A stretch of 64,000 nt of DNA, from positions 434,001 to 498,000 of the forward strand of contig NZ_JAHXNL010000001.1 of the NCBI RefSeq assembly GCF_023148685.1, written 5' to 3'. A program made the position numbers and the translations under genes. Within the stretch, counting starts at the first letter, position 1, and the number at the start of each line of letters is the position of its first letter. This document shows, one piece after another, positions 8,378-16,783 of the stretch. The notes below the pieces were generated by a model. That model was not told where the DNA came from. It made no database searches and saw only the letters and a program-made list of their open reading frames with translations. The DNA comes from Georgenia sp. EYE_87. Lineage in GTDB: Bacteria; Actinomycetota; Actinomycetes; Actinomycetales; Actinomycetaceae.

Positions 8378-10852
8378 ATGCCCCGCAAGACCCCCGAAGC
8401 CCCCATGCCGCCGGAGAAGATCGTCGACATCGACGTCTCCGCCGAGATGCAGGGCTCGTTCCTGGAGTACGCGTACTCCGTCATCTACTCCCGCGCGCTG
8501 CCGGACGCCCGGGACGGCCTCAAGCCGGTGCAGCGCCGCATCCTCTTCCAGATGGACCAGATGGGGCTGCGCCCCGACCGCGGTCACGTGAAGTCGGCGC
8601 GCGTGGTGGGCGAGGTGATGGGCAAGCTTCACCCGCACGGCGACAGCGCGATCTACGACGCGATGGTCCGGCTGGCGCAGCCGTTCGCGCTGCGGCTGCC
8701 GCTGGTGGACGGGCACGGCAACTTCGGCTCCCTCGACGACGGCCCCGCCGCCTCCCGGTACACCGAGGCCCGCCTGGCCCCCGCCGCGCTGGCGATGACC
8801 GCGGACCTGGGCGAGGACACCGTCGACTTCGTCCCCAACTACGACAACCAGCTCACCCAGCCCTCGGTGCTGCCCTCGGCCATCCCGAACCTGCTGGTCA
8901 ACGGCGCGACCGGCATCGCCGTCGGCATGGCGACGAACATGCCGCCGCACAACCTCGTCGAGGTCGTGGCCGCCGCCCGCCACCTCATCGCCCGCCCCGA
9001 CGCCACGCTCGAGGACCTCATGCGGTTCGTCCCCGGCCCCGACCTGCCCGAGGGCGGGAAGATCATCGGCCTGGAGGGGGTGCGCGAGGCGTACGCCACC
9101 GGCCGCGGCAGCTTCCGCACCCGGGCGACCGCGCGGGTGGAGAACCTCACGGCGCGCAAGAAGGGCATCGTCGTGACCGAGCTGCCCTACATGGTGGGCG
9201 CGGAGCGGGTGATCGAGAAGATCAAGGAGGCGGTCAACGCCCGCAAGCTCCAGGGCATCACCAACGTGCAGAACCTCACCGACCGCCACCACGGCCTGCG
9301 CCTGGTCATCGAGGTCAAGAACACGTTCAACCCCGAGGCCGTCCTCGAGCAGCTCTACCGGCACACGCCGATGGAGGAGTCCTTCGGCATCAACAACGTC
9401 GCCCTGGTGGACGGCCAGCCGCGCACGCTCGGCCTGCGCGAGCTGATCGAGGTCTACGTCGGCCACCGCCTCACCGTGGTGCGCCGCCGCACCGCGCACC
9501 GCCTGGCCCGCGCCACCGAGCGCGCCCACCTCGTCGCCGGACTGCTCACCGCCATCGCCGACATCGACGAGGTCATCGCGGTCATCCGCTCCTCCGACGA
9601 CGTCGAGGCCGCCCGCGGGCGCCTCATGGCCGTCTTCGACCTCGACGAGGCCCAGGCCGACTACATCCTGGCCCTGCGCCTGCGCCGCCTGACGAAGTTC
9701 TCCCGGATCGAGCTCGAGGCCGAGCGCGACGAGCTCGCCCGTCAGATGGCCGAGCTGCGGGAGATCCTCGACTCCGACGCCCGCCTGCGCGAGGTCGTCT
9801 CGGACGAGCTGGCCACCGTCGCGCGGGAGTTTGGCACCCCGCGGCGCACCGTGCTCCTGGAGCACGCCGGCGGCCCCGCCGCGCAGGCCGCCGCCGGCCC
9901 CGCCGCACGGGGCGGAGCCGCACGCGGGTCCGGCACCCCGCTGGAGATCGCGGACGCCCCGTGCTGGGTGCTCCTCTCCGGCACCGGGCTGCTGGCCCGC
10001 ACCGCCGACGGCGACGCCCCCCTGCGGTCCGGCCCCCGCTCCTCCCACGACGCGCTCGCCCACGCCGTGCCCGCCACCACGCGCGGACAGGTCGGCGTCG
10101 TGACCTCGGCCGGGCGGGTGGTCCGCCTCGACGTCCTCGACGCGCCCGGCCTGCCGCCGAGCGGGGCCGCGCCGAGCCTGTCGGGCGGCGTGCCGCTCAC
10201 CGAGCTCCTGACCCTGGAGCGCGACGAGGAGGCGGTGGGGCTCGCGCGCCTGGACGACGACGCAGCCCCCCTGGTTCTCGCCACCGCTCAGGGCGTGGTC
10301 AAGCGCGTGACGGGCGACCGTCCCGGCAACCGGGACAGCTGGCAGGTGATCACGCTGCAGGAGGGCGACCGCGTGGTCGGCTGCGGGCACGCCGGGGAGG
10401 AGGACAAGCTCGTCCTGATCTCCTCCGACGCGCACCTCCTGCGATTCGACGCCGCCGCGGTGCGTGCTCAGGGCCGGGCCGGCCGCGGCGTGGCCGGCAT
10501 GCGGCTGGCGGAGGGCGCCAGCCTGGTCCACCTGGGGATCGTCGCGGCGGAGGACGTCTCCGGATCCGTCGTCGTCACGATCGCCGGCACGGCCGGGGCG
10601 CTGCCCGGAACCGTGCCGGGCAGCGCGAAGGTCACCCCGCTCGACCGCTACCCGGCCAAGGGCCGGGCCACCGGCGGCGTCCGCGCCCACCGCTTCCTGC
10701 GGGGCGAGGACGTCCTGCAGGTCGCCTGGGCGGGACCCGAGCCGGCGCGGGCCGTGGGCTCCGGCGGCCAGTCGGTCAGCCTGCCGGCGGTGGACGAGCG
10801 ACGCGACGGCTCCGGCCAGGCCCTGCCCGTCCCGGTCGCCGCGATCGGCTGA
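8378..10852 (+). CDS. parC: DNA topoisomerase IV subunit A
   Basis: This 824-aa breakage-reunion subunit of a type IIA topoisomerase decatenates chromosomes together with parE below. The catalytic tyrosine is Y128 in [10 protein letters not shown], and the winged-helix motif [12 protein letters not shown] is at residues ~85-96. The C-terminal propeller carries only QGRAGRG in place of the canonical GyrA box QRRGGKG, supporting topo IV rather than gyrase. The start was chosen at ATG 8378; GACAAT (8365-8370) lies 7 bases upstream and no Shine-Dalgarno is present. A second in-frame ATG at 8405 is possible. The gene is divergent from the Pat-like gene. Confidence 0.94.
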   Translation: MPRKTPEAPMPPEKIVDIDVSAEMQGSFLEYAYSVIYSRALPDARDGLKPVQRRILFQMDQMGLRPDRGHVKSARVVGEVMGKLHPHGDSAIYDAMVRLAQPFALRLPLVDGHGNFGSLDDGPAASRYTEARLAPAALAMTADLGEDTVDFVPNYDNQLTQPSVLPSAIPNLLVNGATGIAVGMATNMPPHNLVEVVAAARHLIARPDATLEDLMRFVPGPDLPEGGKIIGLEGVREAYATGRGSFRTRATARVENLTARKKGIVVTELPYMVGAERVIEKIKEAVNARKLQGITNVQNLTDRHHGLRLVIEVKNTFNPEAVLEQLYRHTPMEESFGINNVALVDGQPRTLGLRELIEVYVGHRLTVVRRRTAHRLARATERAHLVAGLLTAIADIDEVIAVIRSSDDVEAARGRLMAVFDLDEAQADYILALRLRRLTKFSRIELEAERDELARQMAELREILDSDARLREVVSDELATVAREFGTPRRTVLLEHAGGPAAQAAAGPAARGGAARGSGTPLEIADAPCWVLLSGTGLLARTADGDAPLRSGPRSSHDALAHAVPATTRGQVGVVTSAGRVVRLDVLDAPGLPPSGAAPSLSGGVPLTELLTLERDEEAVGLARLDDDAAPLVLATAQGVVKRVTGDRPGNRDSWQVITLQEGDRVVGCGHAGEEDKLVLISSDAHLLRFDAAAVRAQGRAGRGVAGMRLAEGASLVHLGIVAAEDVSGSVVVTIAGTAGALPGTVPGSAKVTPLDRYPAKGRATGGVRAHRFLRGEDVLQVAWAGPEPARAVGSGGQSVSLPAVDERRDGSGQALPVPVAAIG

Positions 10853-10859
10853 GACGGAC

Positions 10860-10891
10860 GGTCCGCCGTCGGGCGATCCCGGCGGCGGACC
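10860..10891. terminator. Rho-independent-type hairpin after parC
   Basis: GGTCCGCCG-T-CGGG (10860-10873) pairs with CCCG-G-CGGCGGACC (10878-10891) around a CGAT loop. It begins 8 bp after the parC stop. No long U tract follows, as is usual in GC-rich actinobacteria. Two imperfect copies of AGCCCGGC..TCC/TCGACACCGG (10929 and 10954, 25 bp apart) fill the remaining gap. Confidence 0.7.
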
Positions 10892-11009
10892 CCCGGCCGG
10901 CTGACCAGCGCGCGCCGGGCCGGCCCGGAGCCCGGCGTTCGACACCGGCTCGAAGCCCGGCCGTCCGACACCGGAGCGCTCTCGCGAGGCGGCTCGCGCC
11001 GGGTGCGGG

Positions 11010-12071
11010 TCAGATCTCGATGGTGTACATCGCCGAGCCGCGGGTGCGCTCGTACCCGAGGTTCATGAAGAGGACGTCGGCTCCGGTGGGGTTGTCCGCG
11101 TCGACGTCGAGGCCGGCGTACTGCATGCCGTCGTCGGCGTAGGCGCGCATCGCGCGGGTGAGCAGCGCCGTGGCCACGTGCCGGCCCCGCCAGTCGGGCA
11201 GCACGCCGAGGATCTCGGTGTACCCCTCGGTCCAGCCCAGCGCGGGCCAGTCCTGCTCGTAGCGGCTCGACATGAGGTAGCCGGCCACCTGCGTCCGGTC
11301 GCTCGAGCGGTCGAGCGCGACGAAGCTCCACGACGGCGCGTGGTGGGACCACTCCTGGGCCCAGGTCTCCGGCGTGTGCGGCTGCGAGCCCCACTGCTCG
11401 CCGAACGCCTTGTTGTGCGCACGGCGCACGGCGTCGTCCAGCTCCGGGGACCACCGCTCCACGGAGAGCGGGCGGTCGAGCCGGACCTCCGGGATCGGCA
11501 GCGAGAGGTCCCGCCGCAGCTGGGAGTACCACCGGCGCGGTTCGAAGCCACGGCGGCGCAGCTGGCGGGCCAGGGTCTCCATGTCGTCGTCCACGTGCAC
11601 GACGATGCGGCCCGGCGCGTCCTTGCCGGACTCGGCGAGCATCTGGCGTGCACGGCCGGTCTGCCAGTCGAGCAGCGCCCCGCCCAGGCCCTCGCCGCGG
11701 CGGTCGGGGGCGACGCCGCCCGAGCAGAAGGCCCGCACCAGCGTGCTGTCGCCGCGCCGCACCCGCACGAACCCGAAGGCCACGAGCCGCTCGGCGCCGT
11801 CCCACGCACCGAGCGCGCTCCAGTCGTGGCTGGCGTCGAAGTACTCCAGGACCTCCTCCGGGGAGGTGCGGTAGGGCGGGTTGTCCACGCTCTCGATCCG
11901 GGTCACCAGCGAGACCAGCGCGGCGCCGTCGTCGGCCGTGATCGGCCGCCAGGTCGCCCCCGCGAGGTCGGGGGGCGGCGCCAGCACGGACGGTGCCTGC
12001 GCGCGCGCAGCCAGCGGCGCGTGCGCGGGCGGGCGCACGGCGTCGCCGGGCTGGGTGAGGGGGGCTGGCAC
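11010..12071 (-). CDS. Tandem-GNAT N-acetyltransferase, paralogue 1
   Basis: This 353-aa protein has two GNAT domains: residues ~40-185 (RRGEGLGGALLDWQTGRARQ) and ~200-353 (EGYTEILGVLPDWRGRHVA, ending TIEI). The signature HNKAFGEQWGSQPHTPETW at the domain junction recurs in the two paralogues at 12129 and 16784. The two-domain layout resembles mycothiol synthase, but substrate residues cannot be matched, so the substrate is unknown. The GTG start has TAGGGT (12079-12084) ending 7 bases upstream and no Shine-Dalgarno, predicting a leaderless transcript. An Ala/Pro-rich leader of about 35 residues precedes the fold, so a shorter start is possible. Confidence 0.85.
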   Translation of the reverse strand: MPAPLTQPGDAVRPPAHAPLAARAQAPSVLAPPPDLAGATWRPITADDGAALVSLVTRIESVDNPPYRTSPEEVLEYFDASHDWSALGAWDGAERLVAFGFVRVRRGDSTLVRAFCSGGVAPDRRGEGLGGALLDWQTGRARQMLAESGKDAPGRIVVHVDDDMETLARQLRRRGFEPRRWYSQLRRDLSLPIPEVRLDRPLSVERWSPELDDAVRRAHNKAFGEQWGSQPHTPETWAQEWSHHAPSWSFVALDRSSDRTQVAGYLMSSRYEQDWPALGWTEGYTEILGVLPDWRGRHVATALLTRAMRAYADDGMQYAGLDVDADNPTGADVLFMNLGYERTRGSAMYTIEI

Positions 12072-12128
12072 GAGCGTGACCCTACGTCCTGGGCCGTCCG
12101 GGAGTCATGTTCCGACGCCGGGTGTGCC

Positions 12129-13172
12129 TCATATCTCGATCGTGTACAGGATCTGCGCACCCTGGCGCTGGTAGCCCAGGCGCTCGTAGAAACCGTGGGC
12201 GCCGGAGGGGTTGATCGTGTCGACGTCGAGGCCGGCGGACTCGATGCCGTCCGCGGCGAGCGCCCGGATCACGCCCGCCAGCAGGCTGCGGGCGACACCG
12301 CGGCCACGGTAGGCGCGCCGGACACCCACGAACTCGGTGTAACCCTCCGAGAAGCCGAGAGCCGCCCAGGCGTGCTCGTGGCGGGAGGTCAGCGCGTAGC
12401 CCGCGACCTCCTCCGCGCCGTCGGGTGTGCGGGCCAGGGCGATCTTGGACCAGCGCGGCTCGATCTCGCGCAGCACCCGGCGCCACGACTCCGGGGTCAA
12501 CGGCTGGGAGCCCCAGTGGTCGGCGAAGACCTCGTTGTGGGTGTGCCGCACCTCGTCGTCGAGCTCGGGCGACCAGTCCACCATCCGCAGCCCGGCGGCC
12601 AGTGGCGCGTCGGGCACCGGCGCGCTCACCGGGCGACGCATCTCCTGGAACACCCGCTTGGGGCTGAACCCGGCGGCGACGTAGAGGCGGCGGCGGTCGG
12701 TCAGGTGCTCGTCGACGTAGGCGCCGATCCGGGCGGGCAGGTCCCGGCCGTCCTGCGCCAGCAGCTGGCGGGCCCGGGCGTCCTGCCAGTCGAGCAGCGC
12801 GCGGCCGATCCCGCGGCCGCGCCAGCCGGGCGCGATGGTGGCGGTGATGAAGGCGCGCAGGATGTCCGTGTCCCCCGGCGGGAGGTAGACCACCGCCATC
12901 GCCTGGAGCTCGCCGTCGGAGGAGAACCCGCCCAGGGAGTCGCGGACGAGGGTGTGGGCGGGGTCGAAGGCGTCGGCCACCTGCAGGGGGCCCGGCGCGG
13001 CGAGCGGCTTGTCGACCGCGGCGCAGCGCGCGACGAGGTCGAGCACGGCGTCGGCGTCCTCGGCGCCCAGGTGGCGCCAGGTCAGGCCGTGGTGCGGCCC
13101 TGGCACCTCGGCCACCTCTGGAGCGCGCAGTCGTTCGGACAGCGGGACCCGGGAGCTCGCGGGAGAGGACAT
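12129..13172 (-). CDS. Tandem-GNAT N-acetyltransferase, paralogue 2
   Basis: This 347-aa protein has the same two-domain architecture as paralogue 1: domain 1 motif WRGRGIGRALLDWQDARARQ (about residue 125) and domain 2 EGYTEFVGVRRAYRGRGVA with the end LYTIEI. The junction signature is HNEVFADHWGSQPLTPESW. The start was set at ATG 13172 because TAGGAT (13180-13185) ends 7 bases upstream and alignment with the paralogue begins soon after; 20 further upstream codons are open but unsupported. It lies 57 bp upstream of paralogue 1 on the same strand, yet paralogue 1 has its own -10. Substrate unknown. Confidence 0.86.
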   Translation of the reverse strand: MSSPASSRVPLSERLRAPEVAEVPGPHHGLTWRHLGAEDADAVLDLVARCAAVDKPLAAPGPLQVADAFDPAHTLVRDSLGGFSSDGELQAMAVVYLPPGDTDILRAFITATIAPGWRGRGIGRALLDWQDARARQLLAQDGRDLPARIGAYVDEHLTDRRRLYVAAGFSPKRVFQEMRRPVSAPVPDAPLAAGLRMVDWSPELDDEVRHTHNEVFADHWGSQPLTPESWRRVLREIEPRWSKIALARTPDGAEEVAGYALTSRHEHAWAALGFSEGYTEFVGVRRAYRGRGVARSLLAGVIRALAADGIESAGLDVDTINPSGAHGFYERLGYQRQGAQILYTIEI

Positions 13173-13210
13173 GGTCCCGATCCTACCGAGCAGCACTTTC
13201 GACACCCGCA

Positions 13211-13241
13211 GCCGGCGGGTGACTTCGTTCACCCGGCCGGC
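13211..13241 (-). terminator. Hairpin downstream of parE
   Basis: GCCGGCGGGTGA (13211-13222) pairs with TCACCC-G-GCCGGC (13229-13241) around CTTCGT with one bulged base. It lies 28 bp past the parE stop on the minus strand and overlaps the far-upstream promoter zone of GNAT paralogue 2. Confidence 0.6.
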
Positions 13242-13268
13242 AGTCCCGGCCGGCGGACCCGGCCGGCG

Positions 13269-15401
13269 TCAGGCGTCGATGCGGTCGGCGGAGATGTCGT
13301 TCGCACCCGCGACGATGAAGTCCTTGCGCGGGGCGACCTCGTTGCCCATGAGGAGCTCGAAGACCCGTTCGGCCTCCACGAGGGCCGCCTCGTCCGCCAT
13401 GGAGATGCGCCGCAGGGTGCGCCGGGACGGGTCCATCGTCGTCTCGGCCAGCTGGTGGGCGTCCATCTCGCCCAGGCCCTTGTACCGCTGGATCGGCTCC
13501 TTGTAGCGCTTCCCGGTCCGTTCGAGCTTCCTCAGCAGGTTCGTCAGCTCGGCCTCGGCGTAGGTGTAGATCACCTCGCCCTTCCTCCCGCCCGAGCCGG
13601 AGATCTCGACGCGGTGCAGCGGCGGGACGGCGGCGTAGACGCGCCCGGCCTCGACCAGGGGGCGCATGTACCGGAAGAACAGCGTCAGCAGCAGGGTCCG
13701 GATGTGGGCGCCGTCGACATCGGCGTCCGTCATCAGCACGATCTTGCCGTAGCGGATCGCGTCGAGGTCGAACGTGCGGCCGGACCCGGCGCCGATCACC
13801 TGGATGATCGAGGCGACCTCGGCGTTCTTCAGGATGTCCCCGGGCGACGCCTTCTGGACGTTGAGGATCTTCCCGCGGATCGGGAGCAGGGCCTGGAAGT
13901 CGCTGGAGCGGGCCAGCTTGGCGGTGCCCAGGGCGCTGTCCCCCTCGACGATGAACAGCTCGGAGCGCTCGATGTCGTCGCTGCGGCAGTCGGCCAGCTT
14001 CGCCGGCAGGGTGGAGGACTCCAGTGCGTTCTTGCGCCGGGAGATCTCCTTCTGCAGGCGCGCCGACACCCGTGCGCGCATCTCGCCGACGACCTTCTCC
14101 AGCAGCGCGGCGGCCTGGGTCTTCTCGTGCCGCCGCGGGGACGTCAGGAGCGCGGTCAGCTCGGTCTCGACGACCTTGGCGACGATCGCCCGGACCGGGG
14201 CCGTGCCGAGCACCTCCTTGGTCTGGCCCTCGAACTGCGGCTCGGGCAGGCGGACCGTGACGACGGCGGTCACGCCGGCCAGGACGTCGTCCTTCTCGAC
14301 CTTGCCGTCGCGCGCCGTGACCTTGAGCCGGCGGGCGTTGGTCTCGATCTGCTTGCGCAGGGTCTTGAGCAGCCCCTGCTCGAAGCCGGAGAGGTGCGAG
14401 CCGCCCTTGGGGGTGGCGATGATGTTGACGAAGGAGCGCACGGTGGTGTCGTAGCCGATGCCCCAGCGCAGGGCGATCTCGACCTCGCAGCGCCGCTGCA
14501 CCTCGACCGGGCGCAGGTGCCCCTTGCCGTCGAGCTGCTGGACCGTCTCGGAGAACGTGCCCTCGCCCTGGAGCCGCCACGTGTCCGTGACCGAGGTGTC
14601 GGTGGCCAGGAAGTCGGCGAAGTCGACCACCCCGCCGTCGTGCCGGAAGACCTCCTCGACGGGACCGTCCTCCCCCGGCGTGCCCGGGCGGCGTCGCTCG
14701 TCCCGCACGGTGAGCGCCAGCCCGGGGACCAGGAACGAGGTCTGCCGGGCGCGCTCGATGAGGTCCTCGTAGGAGAACTCCGCGGACACGGGGAAGATCT
14801 GCCGGTCGGCCCAGTACCGCACCCGGGTGCCGGTCACGCCCCGCCTGACCTTGCCGCTCACGGTCAGCTCGGAGGCGTCGGTGAACGGCTCGAACGGCGA
14901 GTCGGGCGAGACGCCCTTGCGGTCGTCGTAGACCCCCGGCTCGCCGCGGTGGAAGGTCATGCGGTGGGTCTTCCCGCCGCGGTCCACCTCGACGTCCAGG
15001 CGCGCGGACAAGGCGTTGACCACCGAGGCGCCCACGCCGTGCAGGCCGCCCGAGGCGGCGTACGACCCACCGCCGAACTTGCCGCCGGCATGGAGCTTGG
15101 TGAAGACCACCTCGACGCCGCTCAGCCCGAGCGACTCGACCGTGTCGACGGGGATGCCGCGACCGTCGTCGCGCACCTCCACGGAGCTGTCGGGGTACAG
15201 GATGATGTCGATCTTGCTCGCGTGACCCTCGAGCGCCTCGTCGACCGCGTTGTCGATGATCTCCCACACGCAGTGCATGAGCCCGCGGGAGTCCGTGGAA
15301 CCGATGTACATTCCGGGTCGCTTGCGCACGGCCTCGAGCCCCTCGAGCACGGAGAGGTGACGAGCCGTGTAGCTGGATCCGGTGGCGATGGCGGTGGACA
15401 C
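13269..15401 (-). CDS. parE: DNA topoisomerase IV subunit B
   Basis: This 710-aa ATPase subunit is the partner of parC. The GHKL nucleotide-binding motifs include DNAVDEAL (about residue 51), DDGRGIPV and GGLHGVGASVVNALS (about residues 117-131). The Toprim domain has EGDSALG (about residue 475) and DADVDGAHIRTL (about residue 555). The GTG start is preceded by TAGGAT (15408-15413) and a 6-base gap with no Shine-Dalgarno, predicting a leaderless mRNA. It is unusual that parE and parC are in opposite orientation and separated by two GNAT genes rather than being one operon. Confidence 0.94.
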   Translation of the reverse strand: MSTAIATGSSYTARHLSVLEGLEAVRKRPGMYIGSTDSRGLMHCVWEIIDNAVDEALEGHASKIDIILYPDSSVEVRDDGRGIPVDTVESLGLSGVEVVFTKLHAGGKFGGGSYAASGGLHGVGASVVNALSARLDVEVDRGGKTHRMTFHRGEPGVYDDRKGVSPDSPFEPFTDASELTVSGKVRRGVTGTRVRYWADRQIFPVSAEFSYEDLIERARQTSFLVPGLALTVRDERRRPGTPGEDGPVEEVFRHDGGVVDFADFLATDTSVTDTWRLQGEGTFSETVQQLDGKGHLRPVEVQRRCEVEIALRWGIGYDTTVRSFVNIIATPKGGSHLSGFEQGLLKTLRKQIETNARRLKVTARDGKVEKDDVLAGVTAVVTVRLPEPQFEGQTKEVLGTAPVRAIVAKVVETELTALLTSPRRHEKTQAAALLEKVVGEMRARVSARLQKEISRRKNALESSTLPAKLADCRSDDIERSELFIVEGDSALGTAKLARSSDFQALLPIRGKILNVQKASPGDILKNAEVASIIQVIGAGSGRTFDLDAIRYGKIVLMTDADVDGAHIRTLLLTLFFRYMRPLVEAGRVYAAVPPLHRVEISGSGGRKGEVIYTYAEAELTNLLRKLERTGKRYKEPIQRYKGLGEMDAHQLAETTMDPSRRTLRRISMADEAALVEAERVFELLMGNEVAPRKDFIVAGANDISADRIDA

Positions 15402-15564
15402 CCGTTGATCCTAGGTTTCCCGCGCCCCGGGGCGGTGCACCGACCCGCGAGTCGTGCGCCGGATCACGGCGCGCCGCGTGGCGACGGCCACAATCGGCTA
15501 CGCCGGCAGCGAACCGCCGCACCACCGGGGGATGGTTCCGGCCGCCGGATGGTTACATGTTGGT

Positions 15565-15780
15565 GTGACAGCAACGACCGAGACCCCCGCCCTGACCGCC
15601 CAGGACCGATGCGACGCCTGCGGCGCGCAGGCCTACGTGCGCGTGCAGATGGCGACCGGTGAGCTGCTCTTCTGCGCCCACCACGCCCGCAAGCACCAGG
15701 AGGCGCTGCGCAAGGTCGCCACGCAGATCCACGACGAGACCGCCCGGCTCCACGCCGAGGAGGGCACCTCGGTCGTCTGA
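15565..15780 (+). CDS. DUF7455 small zinc-ribbon-like protein
   Basis: This 71-aa protein has CDACG near residue 14 and FCAHHARKH (about residues 37-45), a CxxC plus CxxH pair that suggests zinc binding. Function is unknown; the family is widespread in Actinomycetota and commonly sits between parE and the principal sigma gene, as here. The start was chosen at GTG 15565 because homologues begin with a short Thr/Ala-rich leader just before this motif, and TTACAT (15553-15558) ends six bases upstream, consistent with a leaderless transcript. Confidence 0.85.
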   Translation: MTATTETPALTAQDRCDACGAQAYVRVQMATGELLFCAHHARKHQEALRKVATQIHDETARLHAEEGTSVV

Positions 15781-15793
15781 CCGGACCGCTAGC

Positions 15794-15828
15794 GCGACGG
15801 CCGTCACCCGCTGGGTGGCGGCCGTCGC
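15794..15828. terminator. Strong hairpin after DUF7455 gene
   Basis: GCGACGGCCG-T-CACCC (15794-15809) pairs with GGGTG-G-CGGCCGTCGC (15813-15828) around a 3-nt loop, with a single G-U wobble. It lies 13 bp past the DUF7455 stop and between convergent genes, so it could serve both strands. Confidence 0.75.
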
Positions 15829-15916
15829 GTCGTTCGGGAGCCGTGCCACCTCGCGGCAGGATATCGGTCGGCCGGCGGACCTCCTCGCCGCCCGCTGCGT
15901 CCCGGCGGAGCAGCGG

Positions 15917-16063
15917 CTACAGCTCGCGGCCGGCCCGCGGCCGGTCCGGGCTCAGGTACGGCGTGCGCCGCGGGCTCAGCCGCGCTCGGCGGCCGCGGAG
16001 CATCTCGTCCATCGGCACGCCCAGGCTGCGGGCGGTGAAGGCGTCGATCAGGCTCGGGTCCAT
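15917..16063 (-). CDS. Small hypothetical protein (48 aa) coupled to ArsR-type regulator
   Basis: The ATG overlaps the regulator stop by one base (TGATG), the standard geometry for translational coupling. The 48 residues have a mixed N-terminal half (MDPSLIDAFTARSLGVPMDE) and a strongly basic, Arg/Pro-rich C-terminal half. There is no membrane segment or cysteine, and I do not recognise the family. ArsR-type regulators of this class usually precede a transporter gene, which is absent here. It could be a genuine small partner protein or a remnant. Support rests on the overlap geometry and open frame only. Confidence 0.45.
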   Translation of the reverse strand: MDPSLIDAFTARSLGVPMDEMLRGRRARLSPRRTPYLSPDRPRAGREL

Positions 16064-16719
16064 CAGATTTCCCTCCCCCCGGTGCTCTCCCCGTCCGTCG
16101 GGAACGGTGCGGGCGTTCGCGGGTCGCGCGGGAACGCGCGGAACTGGACCTCGACGGTGCGGGACCCGGGGGGACCGTCGCCCTCCTGCCCTCGTCCGGC
16201 GAGCCGCTCCTGCCACCGCGCGAGAACGTCGGTGTACTCCCGCACCATCTCCGCGAGCTCGTCCCTCGTGGCGCAGAGGTAGGCGTCCGTGTCGATCGCG
16301 GCGCCGGCCCACTCCGACTCGAGGCCCGAGCGTTTCCGCTCGTGGAAGCGGGCCGCGGACCGGAATCGCAGCCGGAGCCACTCCTCGCCGAAGATCGACA
16401 GCGCCTCGCGCCCGGCGGGCGTGCCGGCGTGCTCGGCGGAGATCCGCGTCTCGGCCTCCACCACCCGCCAGAACCGCTCGCGAGCGGTGCCGCGACCCGG
16501 AACCTCCTCGATGAAGCCGTGCTTGGCGAGCTGGCGCAGGTGGTAGCTGGTCAGGCCGGAGGACTCGCCGAGCCGCTCCGCCAGCTGGCTCGCCGTCGCG
16601 GGCCCGGTCATGAGCGCGTCCCAGAGCTGGGTGCGCAGCGGGTGAGCCAGCGCCTTCAGGGCCACCACGTCCAGCACGCGTCGGGGCGGCGCCGCGGGAG
16701 CCGGCCGGTCTGTCGTCAT
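16063..16719 (-). CDS. ArsR-type winged-helix transcriptional regulator
   Basis: This 218-aa protein has an N-terminal winged-helix domain (residues ~18-95: LKALAHPLRTQLWDALM, TASQLAERLGESSGLTSYHL, and wing residues near RGTARERFWRV). The C-terminal half is helical and Arg/Glu-rich with no recognisable metal site; the family usually represses an adjacent gene. The ATG start at 16719 lies 7 bases from the -10 TACGCT, predicting a leaderless mRNA. The promoter overlaps an inverted repeat (see 16727-16767), suggesting autoregulation. It ends by overlapping the 48-aa ORF. Confidence 0.87.
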   Translation of the reverse strand: MTTDRPAPAAPPRRVLDVVALKALAHPLRTQLWDALMTGPATASQLAERLGESSGLTSYHLRQLAKHGFIEEVPGRGTARERFWRVVEAETRISAEHAGTPAGREALSIFGEEWLRLRFRSAARFHERKRSGLESEWAGAAIDTDAYLCATRDELAEMVREYTDVLARWQERLAGRGQEGDGPPGSRTVEVQFRAFPRDPRTPAPFPTDGESTGGREI

Positions 16720-16726
16720 GCTGGCG

Positions 16727-16767
16727 AGCGTACCGTTGCAAACACCTCTTTGCAAGGGTTTGTTTGC
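16727..16767 (-). promoter_or_regulatory. Promoter and putative operator of the ArsR-type regulator
   Basis: On the minus strand a -35 TTGCAA (16755-16750) and -10 TACGCT (16732-16727) are separated by exactly 17 bp. The -35 is inside a perfect inverted repeat, GCAAACA (16738-16744) and TGTTTGC (16761-16767), whose centre also holds the palindromic TTGCAA. A bound dimer or tetramer would occlude RNA polymerase. The predicted start site is about 16720, one base before the ATG. Confidence 0.65.
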
Positions 16768-16783
16768 GCACCTGCTCCCGCGG

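Noticed and set aside
8378-10852. Annotation of the topoisomerase A subunit as gyrase GyrA
   Set aside because: The GyrA box is degenerate (QGRAGRG), the gene lies near parE and not beside gyrB/dnaA, and actinobacteria with this locus usually keep gyrAB at oriC.
15917-16771. A single 284-residue protein spanning the ArsR-type gene in the other frame
   Set aside because: The upstream part is the out-of-frame shadow of the regulator; only the last 48 codons lie outside it and have independent start-site support.
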